Under the pieces are notes generated by a model that was not told the origin of the DNA, did no database searches, and was given only the letters and a program-made list of their open reading frames with translations. A program made the position numbers and the translations under genes. This document shows, in pieces, positions 10,309 to 21,520 of a stretch of 64,000 nt of DNA (positions within the stretch are counted from its first letter, which is position 1; every line of letters begins with the position of its first letter). This stretch comes from Jackrogersella multiformis. Lineage: Eukaryota > Ascomycota > Sordariomycetes > Xylariales > Hypoxylaceae. The stretch spans positions 992,001-1,056,000 of the forward strand of contig CADCXD010000008.1 in assembly GCA_902806575.1 (NCBI GenBank), written 5' to 3'.

Positions 10309-11727
10309 TTACTTCTGGCGTTTCAGCGTGTTTATCGCCATCTCTATTAGGCCGTCTTTTGCTTCGCTATCCGGGAATGAGTTTAGAGCCGCGATGGCCT
10401 TTTGCGAGTAGTCCTCTGCAAGCGCTCTCGTCTGTTCGATCCCGTCACTTTGGTAGACTAGGTCGCGTGCCTGTAGATGTGGTTAGCCGGCTATTAATGT
10501 GGCACAGCTGTCTATCGTTCGCAGTCGACTTACCCTTTGCACATCACCCTCTCCCCCGAATTTCCTCCCCACTAATGTTCCCAGCTCCGGAGTTGTCTTC
10601 CAGGCAAACAGCAAAGGCGCAGTCGCCAGACCTAATTGTAAATCTGCCCCGGCTGGCTTTCCTAGATCCTTCCCGGACTTAGTATAATCTAACATGTCGT
10701 CCACTAACTGGAATGCCAAACCCAAATTCCTACCATAAGAGTAGGCAGAGTCGACGGTGTTCGCATCCGCTCGGCCGAGAAGCGCTGCCGCCCGGCATGA
10801 CTTTGAAATCAAGCTGGCTGTTTTGAGATATGTTTTTTGTAGGTAGTAGGTAAATATGTCCTCTGACCATTTGGGATTTCGCTCGTCCCGCGCCGTATTT
10901 TTCAACTGCATGAATTCGCCCTCGACTAGGTTTGCTATCACAGTCGCTACGAGTTCGACTACTTCGGCGTTGCGTAACCGGGCTAGAGCAACGGATGCCC
11001 TGCCCAAGAGGAAATCTCCAGCTAGAACAGCCATCTTATTTCCAAACTCGGAATTCGCAGACGGGGATCCCCGCCGCGAGACGGAGTGGTCTATAACATC
11101 ATCATGGAGGAGCGACGCGGTGTGGATCAGTTCGGTGATCTCGGCTAGTCGACGCTGTGACGGAAGAACGTCGTTTTCTGCCGACTCGGGTTGCGAGGAG
11201 AAATCGGTATGGGGATATGAAGGATTTACGTCAGAAAGGACACTGAGGGGAGATATTGCGGAGTCTATCGTTTCCATGGTCTGTGTCGGCGGGGACTCTG
11301 GAGCTTTCGGACATAATGAAGTGGCTCTCGACATGAGTAGAACTATTAACGGCCGCACATGTTTTCCCTCGGCCTGTGTGTAATATTTTGCGACTCGATC
11401 CAAAGATGGATGACCCGAGCCTAGGAGTTGGCGGATATTACCCGTCAAATGTTTCATTTCCTTTGCGACTATTCGTAGAGGGTCGATGGGTAATTCGGAT
11501 TTAGTAGCTCGAGTAACGGCGTTAGAGACCATATTGGAGGCGACGGAGACTGCTGCCGCCCATGCAGAGGACCTCCTCGGGCTGTTATGATATAGTGATC
11601 TAGATATACGTATTCTTAGGTCTAATGATGCCGTTCGCCGACAATCCGAACATGGCGAAAATATCGTAGATCGACCGGCGGCTCTGTGTGCTTTAAAGAG
11701 CACCGAGGCTCCAGTTCGAAGCTGCAT
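10309..11727 (-). CDS. COQ1: mitochondrial polyprenyl diphosphate synthase (ubiquinone side chain)
   Basis: Trans-polyprenyl diphosphate synthase that builds the isoprenoid tail of ubiquinone in the mitochondrion. Exons are 11727-10534 and 10470-10309; the intron is 63 bp; the product is 451 residues. Both aspartate motifs are present: DDVID near residue 209 (LLHDDVIDHS) and DDMLD near 343 (QLVDDMLDYT). GKHVRP and EGEFMQL are also conserved. The N-terminus is rich in Arg, Ser and Ala and low in acids, as in a mitochondrial presequence. The frame is open further upstream, but only a TTG lies there, so the ATG at 11727 is chosen. A low-complexity insertion of about 55 residues (about 137-192) precedes the first Asp motif, in a place where filamentous fungal orthologues are often extended. 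It diverges from VMA12. Confidence 0.93.
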
Positions 11728-11985
11728 ACCGTCCGATTTCCTGACCTTGGAATGGATCCAAGGGTCCAATTGGTCTAGGGAAGTCGTAAAATAGTTGGTG
11801 GAAGCATTGGGGGTACAATACTTTTTGAGTTGGAGCTCCAAATTGGACCGTCACGATAGTTGGAAGTGCTGACGCACATGGCGCAAGATTTTTGAACAAA
11901 TTAGAAGAAAAGAAAAATTCATCTGCACATACGCCTTACGATGTTTGAATTGGGCCGGCTGTGGCGCGTAATAAATGTGGCTAGA

Positions 11986-12011
11986 GTTATCGATATATAT
12001 CTATCGATAAC
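11986..12011. repeat. perfect inverted repeat, 10-bp arms
   Basis: GTTATCGATA at 11986-11995 is followed by a 6-nt spacer and its exact complement TATCGATAAC at 12002-12011. Each arm contains ATCGAT. It could be a dimer-binding site or a cruciform. Confidence 0.85.
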
Positions 12012-12080
12012 CTTCCAAGGCTGGAACCATGCGAAACTTTATTAATCGTCGCTGAATCATGGATCTGCCAGGTGTCACCC

Positions 12081-12170
12081 GCAGCAGCAGCAGCAGCAGC
12101 TCAAGGCGGGTGTGATCCACTCGAGCTGTGCTTCGCATAGGTACACAGGTACACAGGTACACAGGTACAT
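12081..12170 (+). repeat. microsatellite pair (CAG)n and (ACACAGGT)n
   Basis: Positions 12081-12100 are nearly seven GCA/CAG units. Positions about 12139-12169 are four tandem copies of an 8-bp ACACAGGT-type unit. Both lie in the probable VMA12 leader or promoter, outside the coding sequence. Confidence 0.8.
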
Positions 12171-12264
12171 TAAACTCCTGCCTTCGATGTTCCCGCCGTC
12201 TTATCCACACACTTCCCACTTACAAACATCATGTTCAACATCACGTTCAACATCACGACTTAAC

Positions 12265-13159
12265 ATGGTGCTTCTCACTATGACACCCTCCATTGTGGAG
12301 GCATTAAATCGATTGGCAGAGACTAGGATTGGCGATATTCCCCAGAATGACGAGAAGTTTTTGAATTCGACGGACAATGACGAACCATCATTGAAGGACC
12401 CCTCGGTCGGAAAACCCATAAGCCATGGGCAGATACTCGACATATGGAAACACCTAAATGATAAAATGGACAAAACCATGAGTTTGGAAGAGCTTCTTCT
12501 TGGTGCGATGGTTTATATACCTCCTCCACCTCCAAAGCCAGAGCCGGTCCGTCTTCCATCTATCCTCAAAATAACATCCACTTAAGTAGGTCAACTAACT
12601 GGAGCATCTGCAGACCACCGAGTATAAAGCCCTCATGGCTCGATTGCGGCGCGAAGAAGAAGAGAGATCTTACGAGCGCATGCTAAAGAAAGCTCCCCCG
12701 AGAGAATCGTTTGCACCGAGGTTTCCCTCAGCTCCCATGGCGCATTCTTTTGCCGAAGTCAATCGGCCTAACAATCCCTCAGACATAGGGGATGACATCG
12801 AACACGGAGACGTTCAGAAGCAAATAACCCTAGTAATCAATTTCCTGGTTAGCATTTTCGGCTGCGGTGCTGCGCTCTGGATGGCAGCTGGTTGGTGGAG
12901 TGTTCCAGCGCGACTGTTCCTGAGTTTGGGTGGTAGCATAGTCGTCGCCATCGCGGAAGTTGTCGTTTACTCCGCTTATACGTGGCGAATGGAAGAGGGC
13001 GAAAAGAGCCAGAAAAAGACTAAAGAAGTCAAAGAGATCGTCCAGACTTGGGTTATTGGAGAAGACGGCAATGACAAGAAGGTTATTGATCAGCCTTCTA
13101 CGCTAGAAGAGGCGGAACACCAAACGACTCTTCGCCGAAGGATCAAAGACCCGACATAA
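12265..13159 (+). CDS. VMA12: V-ATPase assembly factor Vma12/Vph2
   Basis: ER membrane protein needed to assemble the V0 sector of the vacuolar ATPase. Exons are 12265-12546 and 12614-13159; the product is 275 residues. The ATG at 12265 gives MVLLTMTPSIVEAL, the expected family start. A proline-rich stretch ends exon 1, and the conserved EYKALMARLRREEEERSYERM block follows the splice. Two membrane segments lie at about residues 161-183 and 190-213, followed by a charged cytosolic tail. The intron (67 bp) has a good branch site (CTAAC) and CAG end but an unusual GTCCGT donor. The only alternative, GTAGGT after the in-frame TAA, would give an intron of under 30 bp and is rejected. Confidence 0.9.
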
Positions 13160-13577
13160 AATCAATATAATACCAAATATTAATCCAAATTTCATACAAA
13201 TATATATTCGGTCTACTGGCATTGGTCCTGAGCTGTTTTATCTAATACTAAATTCGGTGTTTAGGTGGACAACTGCCAATAAATATTTGCCACCTGTCGG
13301 ACAGCCATTTAAGATTTTCTGCCTAGGTACCCCACATACGTCGCGACGCGTCGTGTCGCGTTCCTCTCTCATACCTATCTAGGTAGGTACCTGTCATTCA
13401 TCGTCGGTACGATCCTCCACTTTAAACACTAAAAAATAATTAGGAACGGAGAATCAATTCTCGAATACCCTTAACCTTAGAAAACTCAATCCAATATCCT
13501 TCTTTTCTTAATTACCAAAACCCTCTAATTTGTAGAATATTCTAGCCTACCTCCTAGGTAACATTGGAAAATCCTAT
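13160..13577. other. intergenic
   Basis: 3' flank of VMA12 and promoter of the next gene. It contains a CTAGGTAGGTAC-type motif at about 13378-13391 and nothing else I can name. Confidence 0.5.
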
Positions 13578-14498
13578 ATGCTAGATACGATGGAGCCGCC
13601 AACTTCGGGCGACCAGAATGAGCAGAGGTATGCATTGGCGTAATTAGATAAGTAAGCTATTTACTGATGAAAACGTCACAGGACAACAGAGAAACCCAAT
13701 CGCATGTTAGTATATTCGTGTCGTTCTACCATTCGAACGCCGACTAATTCGCATAGACGACCCCTGCGAACATATAGCAAGCGTACTTCGTCGACGGACG
13801 TGGCAGAACTTCCATCGAAAAAACGTCGAATTGAAAGCACAAGCCCTGCTACAGCGGCCGAGGACAGGGTCACAGAATCAGCGCCTCATTCTCCTGTCCC
13901 CTGTCCCTCTCCGATTCTACCTCCCTCACAGCCCGCAAGAAAAGGGACAATCACGAGCTACTTTAAGGTCCTTACATCAGAATCGAGCAGCGCGTTCCTC
14001 TCGTCGGACCCAACTTCTGGACCCATCGAACCTGCGAGCACGCCTCCGTCGTCCCCCCCCACGCTTGACCTACAGCGAAAGAAACGGCGAAGACTCACCA
14101 CACGTGCAATCACTCGAGCCACACCCGAGGCCCCAAAAGTAGAGGATATACCCGAAGAGAGTAGAGAAGATGAAGAGTCAGATGGAATGGGTGACAGGTC
14201 TACAGCACCAGCAAGCCTAAAGGGGGGTTTATCTGATGCTAGTCTAAACACTCTCAACCGAGCAGATGAGAGAAAAAGGAAGAAGCTAGATGCCGGGAAA
14301 CGCGGACGGATCTCTAAACCGACCACAGTCCAGACGACGTTAAGCATATCGGTCTCGGAGCAAGGGTTCGTGGAGTGCAAGGAATGCGAAATGCTGTACA
14401 ATCCTCTACACAAGGAAGATGCCAAATACCACGCCAAACGCCACGCGGCCATACTCAAAGCAAAGTCGAGTTCTCCTGACAATGAAACATTAGATTGA
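13578..14498 (+). CDS. ESCO-type zinc-finger protein without acetyltransferase domain
   Basis: Two exons, 13578-13627 and 13682-14498; the 54-bp intron has a GTATGC donor; the product is 288 residues. A second in-frame ATG lies at 13590. Most of the chain is disordered, with Ser/Pro-rich and basic clusters (KKRR near residue 63, RKKRRR near 148) that could act as nuclear signals. Residues 104-111 read KGTITSYF, close to a PCNA-interacting PIP box with Lys in place of the usual Gln. At the C-terminus lies a C2H2 finger of the Eco1/ESCO family (C249-x2-C252 ... H267-x3-H271). In Eco1 this finger is followed by the cohesin acetyltransferase domain; here the protein ends 17 residues after it, and no acetyltransferase motif follows in any frame nearby. 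Confidence 0.8.
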
Positions 14499-17400
14499 AC
14501 CCGAAGGCTCTATTTAACCTATGCGGCGAGGGCGGTTATTCCTACTATGACCAAGCACTATTTACTGGGTACTCCTTTTTCCTAACCTTAAAGGTTCTAT
14601 CGCTGTGGAAGATGAACCCACTCAAGCATCTAGAGTGGGGGACACTTGGGTTAGGATTACACATTACTATATCCATGGAAAGTTAGTTGATCAAGCGCCC
14701 TACATCTTGGACTATGTTATGCCCAAAGCCGAAACAATTAGGACGGGCGATACCGCCTACCGGCATACGTCCTGTGTTGTGGCTATCGACAGGATTCACA
14801 AGGATGCACAAACATTATGGTCCAGTTGAATTTTCCGAAATCGAAGTTTGACGCTAAAGGGTATAGGGAGGTATTTTAAAGAGGTTTACTCCTCGGGGTT
14901 CAAACAAGGCTGGTAGCTTCCGAAATCGCAAATATACACGTGGGACACAAGCAACTGTGTAAGGGAATTGAGTAACGCCTGTCCCACTGTCTTCATGCTG
15001 CTACGCGTGTCGTTCGGAATTGGCTTCCAGGAATCGCCCAGACAAAGTGTTCAAGTGTGCAGTCTACGAGTTCGAGGTCTACAGGACGACTCGATATGAC
15101 TTACTACTGGGGGGTTCATGCAACTAAGCAACTGAAGTCGGCATCACGGCCACCAAAAAATCAGCCGCAGGAAGATCAATCTAGCAATTGGCGAATTTAA
15201 ACGAGTCATCAACGAGACTCCCCTGACCTCAATATGCCGGCAAAGCTTGGCATTAATTGTGCCAGCAATTCTCATCGGCATTCCTCTTTTCCCCAGCCGA
15301 ACTAGTAAAATATTATTTGTAATAAACGACAATGCGCACCGTTCCCCTGAAATCAAATATATGTCACCCCCCACATTCGATCAAGGATATTAGATACCCC
15401 GGATATTAAAGTATCCCAAGTCGTGAACGGAAAGCAGGTGAACTCGCCTATCCTCTAGCCCATTCGATTGTATAAGCGCCGCATGTGTAAACTATTGTAT
15501 GGAAGGGCGGATATTGTGGAGGATGGTTTCGGCTCCCCACCCGAAAGGAGGAAAACGACTTCGCCCTACGCCTCTGTTCCACTCGATTGCCGCGTTGTTT
15601 GCGGTGATTAACGATGGATTTGGCGAGTGATATATTCATACACCACACATATTATCATTATATCATGAAGCCATTACATGGGCCCTCGTCGGTTGATGGA
15701 TAGACCGCGGGAGGCCAAGACACTCACATTCATATTCCCAGAACACAAAACAATAAGATGACATTTCTTCCGCGCTACACTATGGGCCACTCTCAGTTAC
15801 TAAACTGAAATCCGGTAGAAAACGGGAAGAAGACATCATCATAGTAGATAGCGCACGTCTATCGCGGCAGTTCATACGGCAACTCCCAAGTGTCATATTA
15901 ATGGAATATCGGGGCGGCGCTAAATATCCCGTTATTAGGAATTCAACATTGGTCACAGCTAGTGTACCTAGGGGTGTAGGGAAACATCTCGCGTCCACGT
16001 GCTACCCGCGTACCCGCCTTAGAAACACGAGGTTTAACATGTGGTGATTTCGTACCAGGTGAATATTAGGCCTTGTTTGTAATTCACCCGAATAGGATGA
16101 CCTGAGCCTTACAGATAACGTGGTTCTCATCAATAGGTACCTTGGGTAGGTAGGTTATATCGCATACATGTAGTGTGTCTGAAATGACTAATGCATTACG
16201 CCGTGGCATGTAAATGGTATTATGCATGTTCGGTTAGCACTACCATTTCCTACTTAAATATCTAAGTGGTAACCATGTATGTACCTAGGTATGTGAAAAG
16301 ATACTCAAAGTGATCAAGGTTCTTGATATACAAGTACAGCAACATATTTAGATGTATTTAGGTAGATATATAATCCTTTTGCTTAACAGAGTTGGTTAAT
16401 ATATTAGGTGATTATGAATGTACTCTTTCTAAGCCCATGTCATCTACAGGCTGTTGTTTTATCGCGGGGTTAACTAACCGGTTAGATGCGACGGGCCGGT
16501 CCTGTGGAGTATGTAGCTCCGATAATACTGAAAGTCTCAACAATGCGGCGTAACGGCACCCAGTATCTTCAAGACACGCTGCCTACCTCCTAGGTATGTA
16601 TGTATCTAGGTACAAGTTAAATACCTAGGTATCTATTAGGACATCGTCCACCTGACATGCATCTTTTTTTACAGACGTATAAACCCTAAGGACTTAGGTA
16701 CGTACGTACATTACCCTTACAGACCTACTAAGTACATAGTAGATTAAGAAGCAGGGGCTAATTCATGTACGATGCAGGAACTGAATTTAACCACTCATAT
16801 TCTCTTAATCTACCGGTCCTGGTCAAGGGGTTCCAAATCGTTGGGGTCTCTCTTACATCGGACCAAACGAAGAGTTGGGGGTTTTATATCTACCTAGATA
16901 TATTACGTATAACCCGGACTATGGGCACTTCTCCAAAGCATTCAATCGGTCCTGCGATTATATACCTACCTAGGTAGGTAGGTACATGGTCCAGAACACT
17001 TCTTAAAGTGGAGCTAATACATGATTACCGAAAAGGGTAACTTCATCCACTATCGGCCAATCACGTAAGAGGAAGCAAAACTAGTCTCGAATAGTCTAAT
17101 AGCGGTAGTTACAGACAAAGGGGCCACCTCCTATATTCATCCCGTGTATTTGGAGATTGTCAGAAGAGTGAGTACTCATGTGTTTGCTTTGGCCAAATAA
17201 TGTACTTTCTTAGAAAATACAAATGGCCTTATGTTAAGGCGAGACACCTCATTTGAAACTATACACTGCATGCTATGGATGGTTGGATTCTTCTGCAAGT
17301 CCATCCATCTCAATCTATATGCCTACCTAGCCTACTTAGGTATCTACACATCTTTCAGAAGCACACAGCATATAACATACATACATGTATGTAAGACTAG

Positions 17401-17887
17401 GTAAACAACCTTACCTCTGTACATACTCTATCTAAGACTTATGATTGGGTAGCTCCTATTGCATCCTGCAGGGTCACCACCATATATCCATCTACGAGCA
17501 CGTTCTTGGGATTACACCAAGACTACCTTCGTGTCATGTTATGAGGTGCCTCCAATTTTCCGTTCCACTATACATTAAGCCGCCTCTTGCTATCATCGCT
17601 GAGTCGTTTATTAACACAATACTCGGTTCCGCTAAATCGCTCGGCTTCCTATTATTGATGGATCACTTGCCTACGCTACAATATCCCTCACACAATATAT
17701 AGACACTATCGTGTACTTTCTTACCCCTGCATCAGAAGATGAGTAGAGGTATAAGTCCGTGAAGTCATATATATATGTCATGTGGTGCCGTGATGCAAAT
17801 CAATAAATCCATTTATCGACAATCACCTCTTAGGCGGCCTAACCTAATTATTTTCTGTGTCTCGAGTAATAGGATACGGAAGGAGTC
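14499..17887. other. long intergenic region rich in CCTAGGTA-type motifs
   Basis: About 3.4 kb with no gene I can support. Short frames at 14605-14829 and 15144-15374 show no domain. From 16130 the DNA is dense in TAGGTA and CCTAGG motifs (about 16134-16157, 16581-16632 and 16963-16985). The last few hundred bases should hold the glutaminase promoter. Confidence 0.5.
16963..16980. repeat. dispersed 18-bp palindrome TACCTACCTAGGTAGGTA
   Basis: A perfect 18-bp self-complementary copy of the motif family that recurs through the intergenic DNA of this window. The local array continues to 16985. Confidence 0.9.
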
Positions 17888-20449
17888 ATGTGTGTACTCG
17901 GCAAGTTGGTAGCTATAGCCTTCTTGGCTCTTACTGCCATCTTGCCCAATGTCGTGGCTCAGATCCCATTCACCAACTTTACCATTTATCCAGATAAAAT
18001 CGAAGCCTCAGCTGTTCCAAAATACTACCCTCTCAGACCACCCGCTATCCCATTGGCGGTTAGGAGCCCCTACACTAGCGTCTGGTCCTCGACTGGTGGA
18101 CAGGGAACATTGAACAGTCAAAATCCCATATTCTGGTTTGGCCAGGGGCTAGGGTGGGAGGGAATCGTCGTAGTCGATGGCAACTCGTTTGAGTATATGG
18201 GCACTGTCATCAACGACTTCCCGGAGCTATCATATTTCAACAAAACAGTGCCGCTTGAAGTGAGATATGATTCTCAGTATTCCAACTTCACCTTTTTGGC
18301 TGGGCCGGTAACCATTACTGCGAGCTTCTTCTCGCCCGTTATACCCAAGGATATTTGCAGGAGCTCCATCCCACTTAGTTACCTAACAACCACCGTCCAA
18401 TCGAATGACGGCCATCCACATCACGTACAGTTCTACTCTGATGTTAATGCGCAGTGGATAGGGCTGGGGAGTGAATACGACATCATTAAGGAGTTCCATA
18501 CGGGACCACTAAACGGGAATGGGACTGGGAATACCACTGACTCACCAACCAGCTGGATACTACGGCCAAGATTTCCTTCTCTCTTTGCTGAGGCCAATCA
18601 AATTCCACGATGGGGAAACTTTTCCTTTACTACAAGCTCGGTTCGAGCAGACAATTTCTCATACCAGAGTGGCTCTGCAACGAGTGTCCGGTTTGGGTTT
18701 GTCAACAATCGCCAACTCAACAACGATGTCGGTTCGGTAACTCGCGGTTTTGGAAACCAAGAACCCGTCTATGCTTTTGCCCACGATATGGGCACCGTAG
18801 TAGAGACATCGGTTCGGTATACCATTGGTTCAATCCAATCTCCTTCTGTGAGATACCTTCACAAGGGCGGGCTGTCAAATTTGGCCCCTTGGTGGGAAAA
18901 TTGCTACGGAGAAATGCATGATATGATTCGTTTCCATTGGAACGATTTTAATACCGTCTCGATACTTGCCAATGAATTCGAGACGAATCTCCGAGCTGAT
19001 GTCAACGCTTTTTATCAAGACAACCAGCCCCCGAACAGGACGCACGCTTCTCGCAGAAAGTTCGACGTCCTCAATGGAACTGACCAATACGGACAGCAGT
19101 ATGAGTTCGACCCTAATTCAGCTTACGGGTTCATCGAGCCGGGTAATGCAACTGGAATCGCTGTTCCTTTCGTATCAGAAGCAGAGTCGTATTACGCAAT
19201 CGTAGCATTATCGGCACGACAGGTAATGGGAGCCTACGTTTTCGCAGTTCCTCCCTCTGTGCCCAACAGCTCGGATTCGTCGGTAGAGCCTCTTATGTTC
19301 CAGAAGGAAATATCCAGCAACGGCAATATCAATACCGTCGACGTTCTCTATCCCGCATCCCCCTTTTTCCTCTACACCAACCCGGCTCTGCTCAAGTATA
19401 TTATGCAACCCCTGGTTGAGCTTCAAGAAGGCGATCTTTACCCCAATACCTACTCGACACACGATATTGGCGCGCACTTCCCCCTGGCAACTGGTCATGT
19501 CGAAGGCACGGATGAGTACATGCCAGTCGAGAACAGTGGAAACTTCATTCTCATGGCCTACGCCTATTACAAGTTCTCAGGCGACGCCCGCTGGCTGACG
19601 AACCACTACGAGCTCCTGTCGCAGTTTGCTCAGTACCTCGTCGACTTCTCGCTGGTCCCCGCAGCTCAGCTCAGCACCGACGATTTCGCGGGGGAATTGG
19701 CAAACCAGACCAACCTCGCCATCAAGGGCATTGTCGGGCTGCAGGCCATGTCCGCCATCGCCCGAGTCGTCGGAAACGCGGAAGAAGCCGCCACCTTTGC
19801 CGATAAGGCCACGTCGTACTATGACCAGTGGGAGGACCTCGCGATCGACCCGTCCGGGAGGCACACGCTCCTGGCGTACCAGTGGCGGTCGAGCTGGGGC
19901 CTCCTGTACAACATCTACTTCGACAAGCTGCTCAACATGGGGCTCGTCAGCCCCAAGGTCTACGAGATGCAGTCTTCGTGGTACGCCACGGTGTCGCAGG
20001 TCTTCGGCGTGCCCCTGGACAGCCGCCACCACTACACCAAGTCGGACTGGGAGATCTGGACCGCGGCGACTTGCTCGTCGACCACGCGCAGGCTATTCAT
20101 CAACGCCGTCGCCTACTGGCTCAACGAGACCACCACCACCCTCCCGTTCTCCGACCTGTACGAGGTGGTGGGCACGGGCGATTACCCCCTGCAGATCGAT
20201 CACTTCAGCGCGAGACCGGTCGTCGGCGGCCATTTCGCCTTGCTGACTCTGGGGAAGACCGGGCAGCTCGCTAGCGCCACCGGGGGGGACACGACCGGGA
20301 GCTTTTTCTCGAAGAATGGCATCGACCCTTTGCCCCATCCTGACACCCCCACTGTTCCTCCTTCGTACGCGGGTCCGCCGTTGAAGCAGAGGGCCATGAG
20401 GAAGCAACCTCCGCGACCAGATATGGTGTTGATGAAGAAAGGCCATTAA
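17888..20449 (+). CDS. gtaA: secreted glutaminase A (GtaA family)
   Basis: Single exon, 853 residues. The signal peptide is MCVLGKLVAIAFLAL... with cleavage after about residue 24. The chain matches the fungal GtaA architecture: an N-terminal DUF5127 beta region (about 100-340; FWFGQGLGWEG, GHPHHVQFYSDVNAQW), then DUF4965 (about 345-530; HDIGAHFPLATGH), then a DUF1793 alpha/alpha barrel (about 530-715; EYMPVENSGNFILMAYAY, QWRSSWGLLYN). Several N-x-S/T glycosylation sites are present. The family hydrolyses L-glutamine to glutamate and ammonia outside the cell; family members in this fold are not all tested. Codon usage shifts sharply to GC-rich third positions after about nt 19,560. The C-terminal tail (last ~60 residues) is Pro/Arg-rich and probably disordered. 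Confidence 0.9.
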   Translation: MCVLGKLVAIAFLALTAILPNVVAQIPFTNFTIYPDKIEASAVPKYYPLRPPAIPLAVRSPYTSVWSSTGGQGTLNSQNPIFWFGQGLGWEGIVVVDGNSFEYMGTVINDFPELSYFNKTVPLEVRYDSQYSNFTFLAGPVTITASFFSPVIPKDICRSSIPLSYLTTTVQSNDGHPHHVQFYSDVNAQWIGLGSEYDIIKEFHTGPLNGNGTGNTTDSPTSWILRPRFPSLFAEANQIPRWGNFSFTTSSVRADNFSYQSGSATSVRFGFVNNRQLNNDVGSVTRGFGNQEPVYAFAHDMGTVVETSVRYTIGSIQSPSVRYLHKGGLSNLAPWWENCYGEMHDMIRFHWNDFNTVSILANEFETNLRADVNAFYQDNQPPNRTHASRRKFDVLNGTDQYGQQYEFDPNSAYGFIEPGNATGIAVPFVSEAESYYAIVALSARQVMGAYVFAVPPSVPNSSDSSVEPLMFQKEISSNGNINTVDVLYPASPFFLYTNPALLKYIMQPLVELQEGDLYPNTYSTHDIGAHFPLATGHVEGTDEYMPVENSGNFILMAYAYYKFSGDARWLTNHYELLSQFAQYLVDFSLVPAAQLSTDDFAGELANQTNLAIKGIVGLQAMSAIARVVGNAEEAATFADKATSYYDQWEDLAIDPSGRHTLLAYQWRSSWGLLYNIYFDKLLNMGLVSPKVYEMQSSWYATVSQVFGVPLDSRHHYTKSDWEIWTAATCSSTTRRLFINAVAYWLNETTTTLPFSDLYEVVGTGDYPLQIDHFSARPVVGGHFALLTLGKTGQLASATGGDTTGSFFSKNGIDPLPHPDTPTVPPSYAGPPLKQRAMRKQPPRPDMVLMKKGH

Positions 20450-21520
20450 TTATTTTCTAAATATACTAGATAGTACATAGGGCGGGCGAAAGGACTAGGG
20501 CAGGCCTATGCGCGTGTCATTTCTTGATCTTGTTTTCATTTCTGTTTTTTCTTTCTACTCTAGGTTATCTTTAGGGAAATCGCTGCATTTACACAGATTA
20601 ATGTAAAGGAGATATAAATGGCGTTGGTAGATTCGGTATTATAATCCAAGAGACATCCTGCTTTCATCTGTAATTGTGTCGTGATGTTCAGTGTATGATT
20701 TGGTAAAAAAACAAGAATTCGGCGATTGGCTGCCAAACATCCACCCCTTACTTAGTAGACGACAGGGGCGAATCCTTAGTAGCAGTGCCAGATTTTAATA
20801 TTGTTAAGGGGGTTGTAAATATTCAATAATATTCTCCGCCCCATGTGCTTGATTTATTCGTTATTTCGGGTATCTACCTAGGTAGATATTGTATAGGGGC
20901 CTGGCCTAAATTGCAGCAAGGTGGTCTTGTCTTCGTGACCCTCTTCAGTATCATTATTGCCACACAAATCATCAATATGGGCTTGCTAGAGTCTCTTTAT
21001 TATATTCCACTCGCATTTTATGGAATTTATGAGTTTTATATACTTCTCGAAAGATCGATTCTAATTTATCGTCGGGTGAAATAGGGGTAATCACCCGTTA
21101 CCCCTTATTGAAAGTCAGCTGGGTAGCATACATACCTACCTAGCTATGGAACCTCATAAGGCCAAAGACTGACTGCCGTTCATCATCGCGACTAGATAGG
21201 TATCTTCCTTAAATCTTCAAAGTATAATAGGTACGTGTTATGTGGAAGTGCAATAATCCCTATTAGTAGTGACTGAAGTTGAAAGTAAAGTATTGGGAGC
21301 TATCATAACGAGTTATCGCGATGTAGTTACTTCAATCTAGATACCCGCCCACAATCCTGTCTCAAAACCAACGTTATTCACTCAAACTTGACCCTATGAA
21401 AGTTGACTCTGCCCAAAAACGAGTTTACTTAAACGACGTCATAGGAAATCATAATTCATTAACCATCTCATCAAGTCGTTTACAAGGACCCGGGGCTTCT
21501 CAAGATGATCACCTTTCCTC

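Larger units (their letters stand above)
11728..12264. promoter_or_regulatory. shared bidirectional promoter of COQ1 and VMA12
   Basis: A 537-bp spacer between two divergent housekeeping starts. It holds a perfect 10-bp inverted repeat (11986-12011), a CAG repeat (12081-12100), four 8-bp ACACAGGT-type units (about 12139-12169), and a short repeat of a TTCAACATCACG unit just before the VMA12 start (about 12234-12257). Confidence 0.7.

Noticed and set aside
11728..11841. Longer COQ1 N-terminus starting at 11841
   Set aside because: The codon there is TTG; the first ATG in frame is at 11727 and gives a normal mitochondrial presequence.
14605..14829. Possible acetyltransferase continuation of the ESCO-type protein
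   Set aside because: None of the frames after 14498 shows Eco1 acetyltransferase motifs.
19577..20274. Long frames on both strands across the glutaminase C-terminal half
   Set aside because: They arise from the high GC3 of the glutaminase gene; composition is Arg/Pro/Ala-rich without domains.
20845..21084. 79-codon hydrophobic frame
   Set aside because: It starts at GTG, has no homologue I recognise, and AT-rich DNA easily gives hydrophobic codons.
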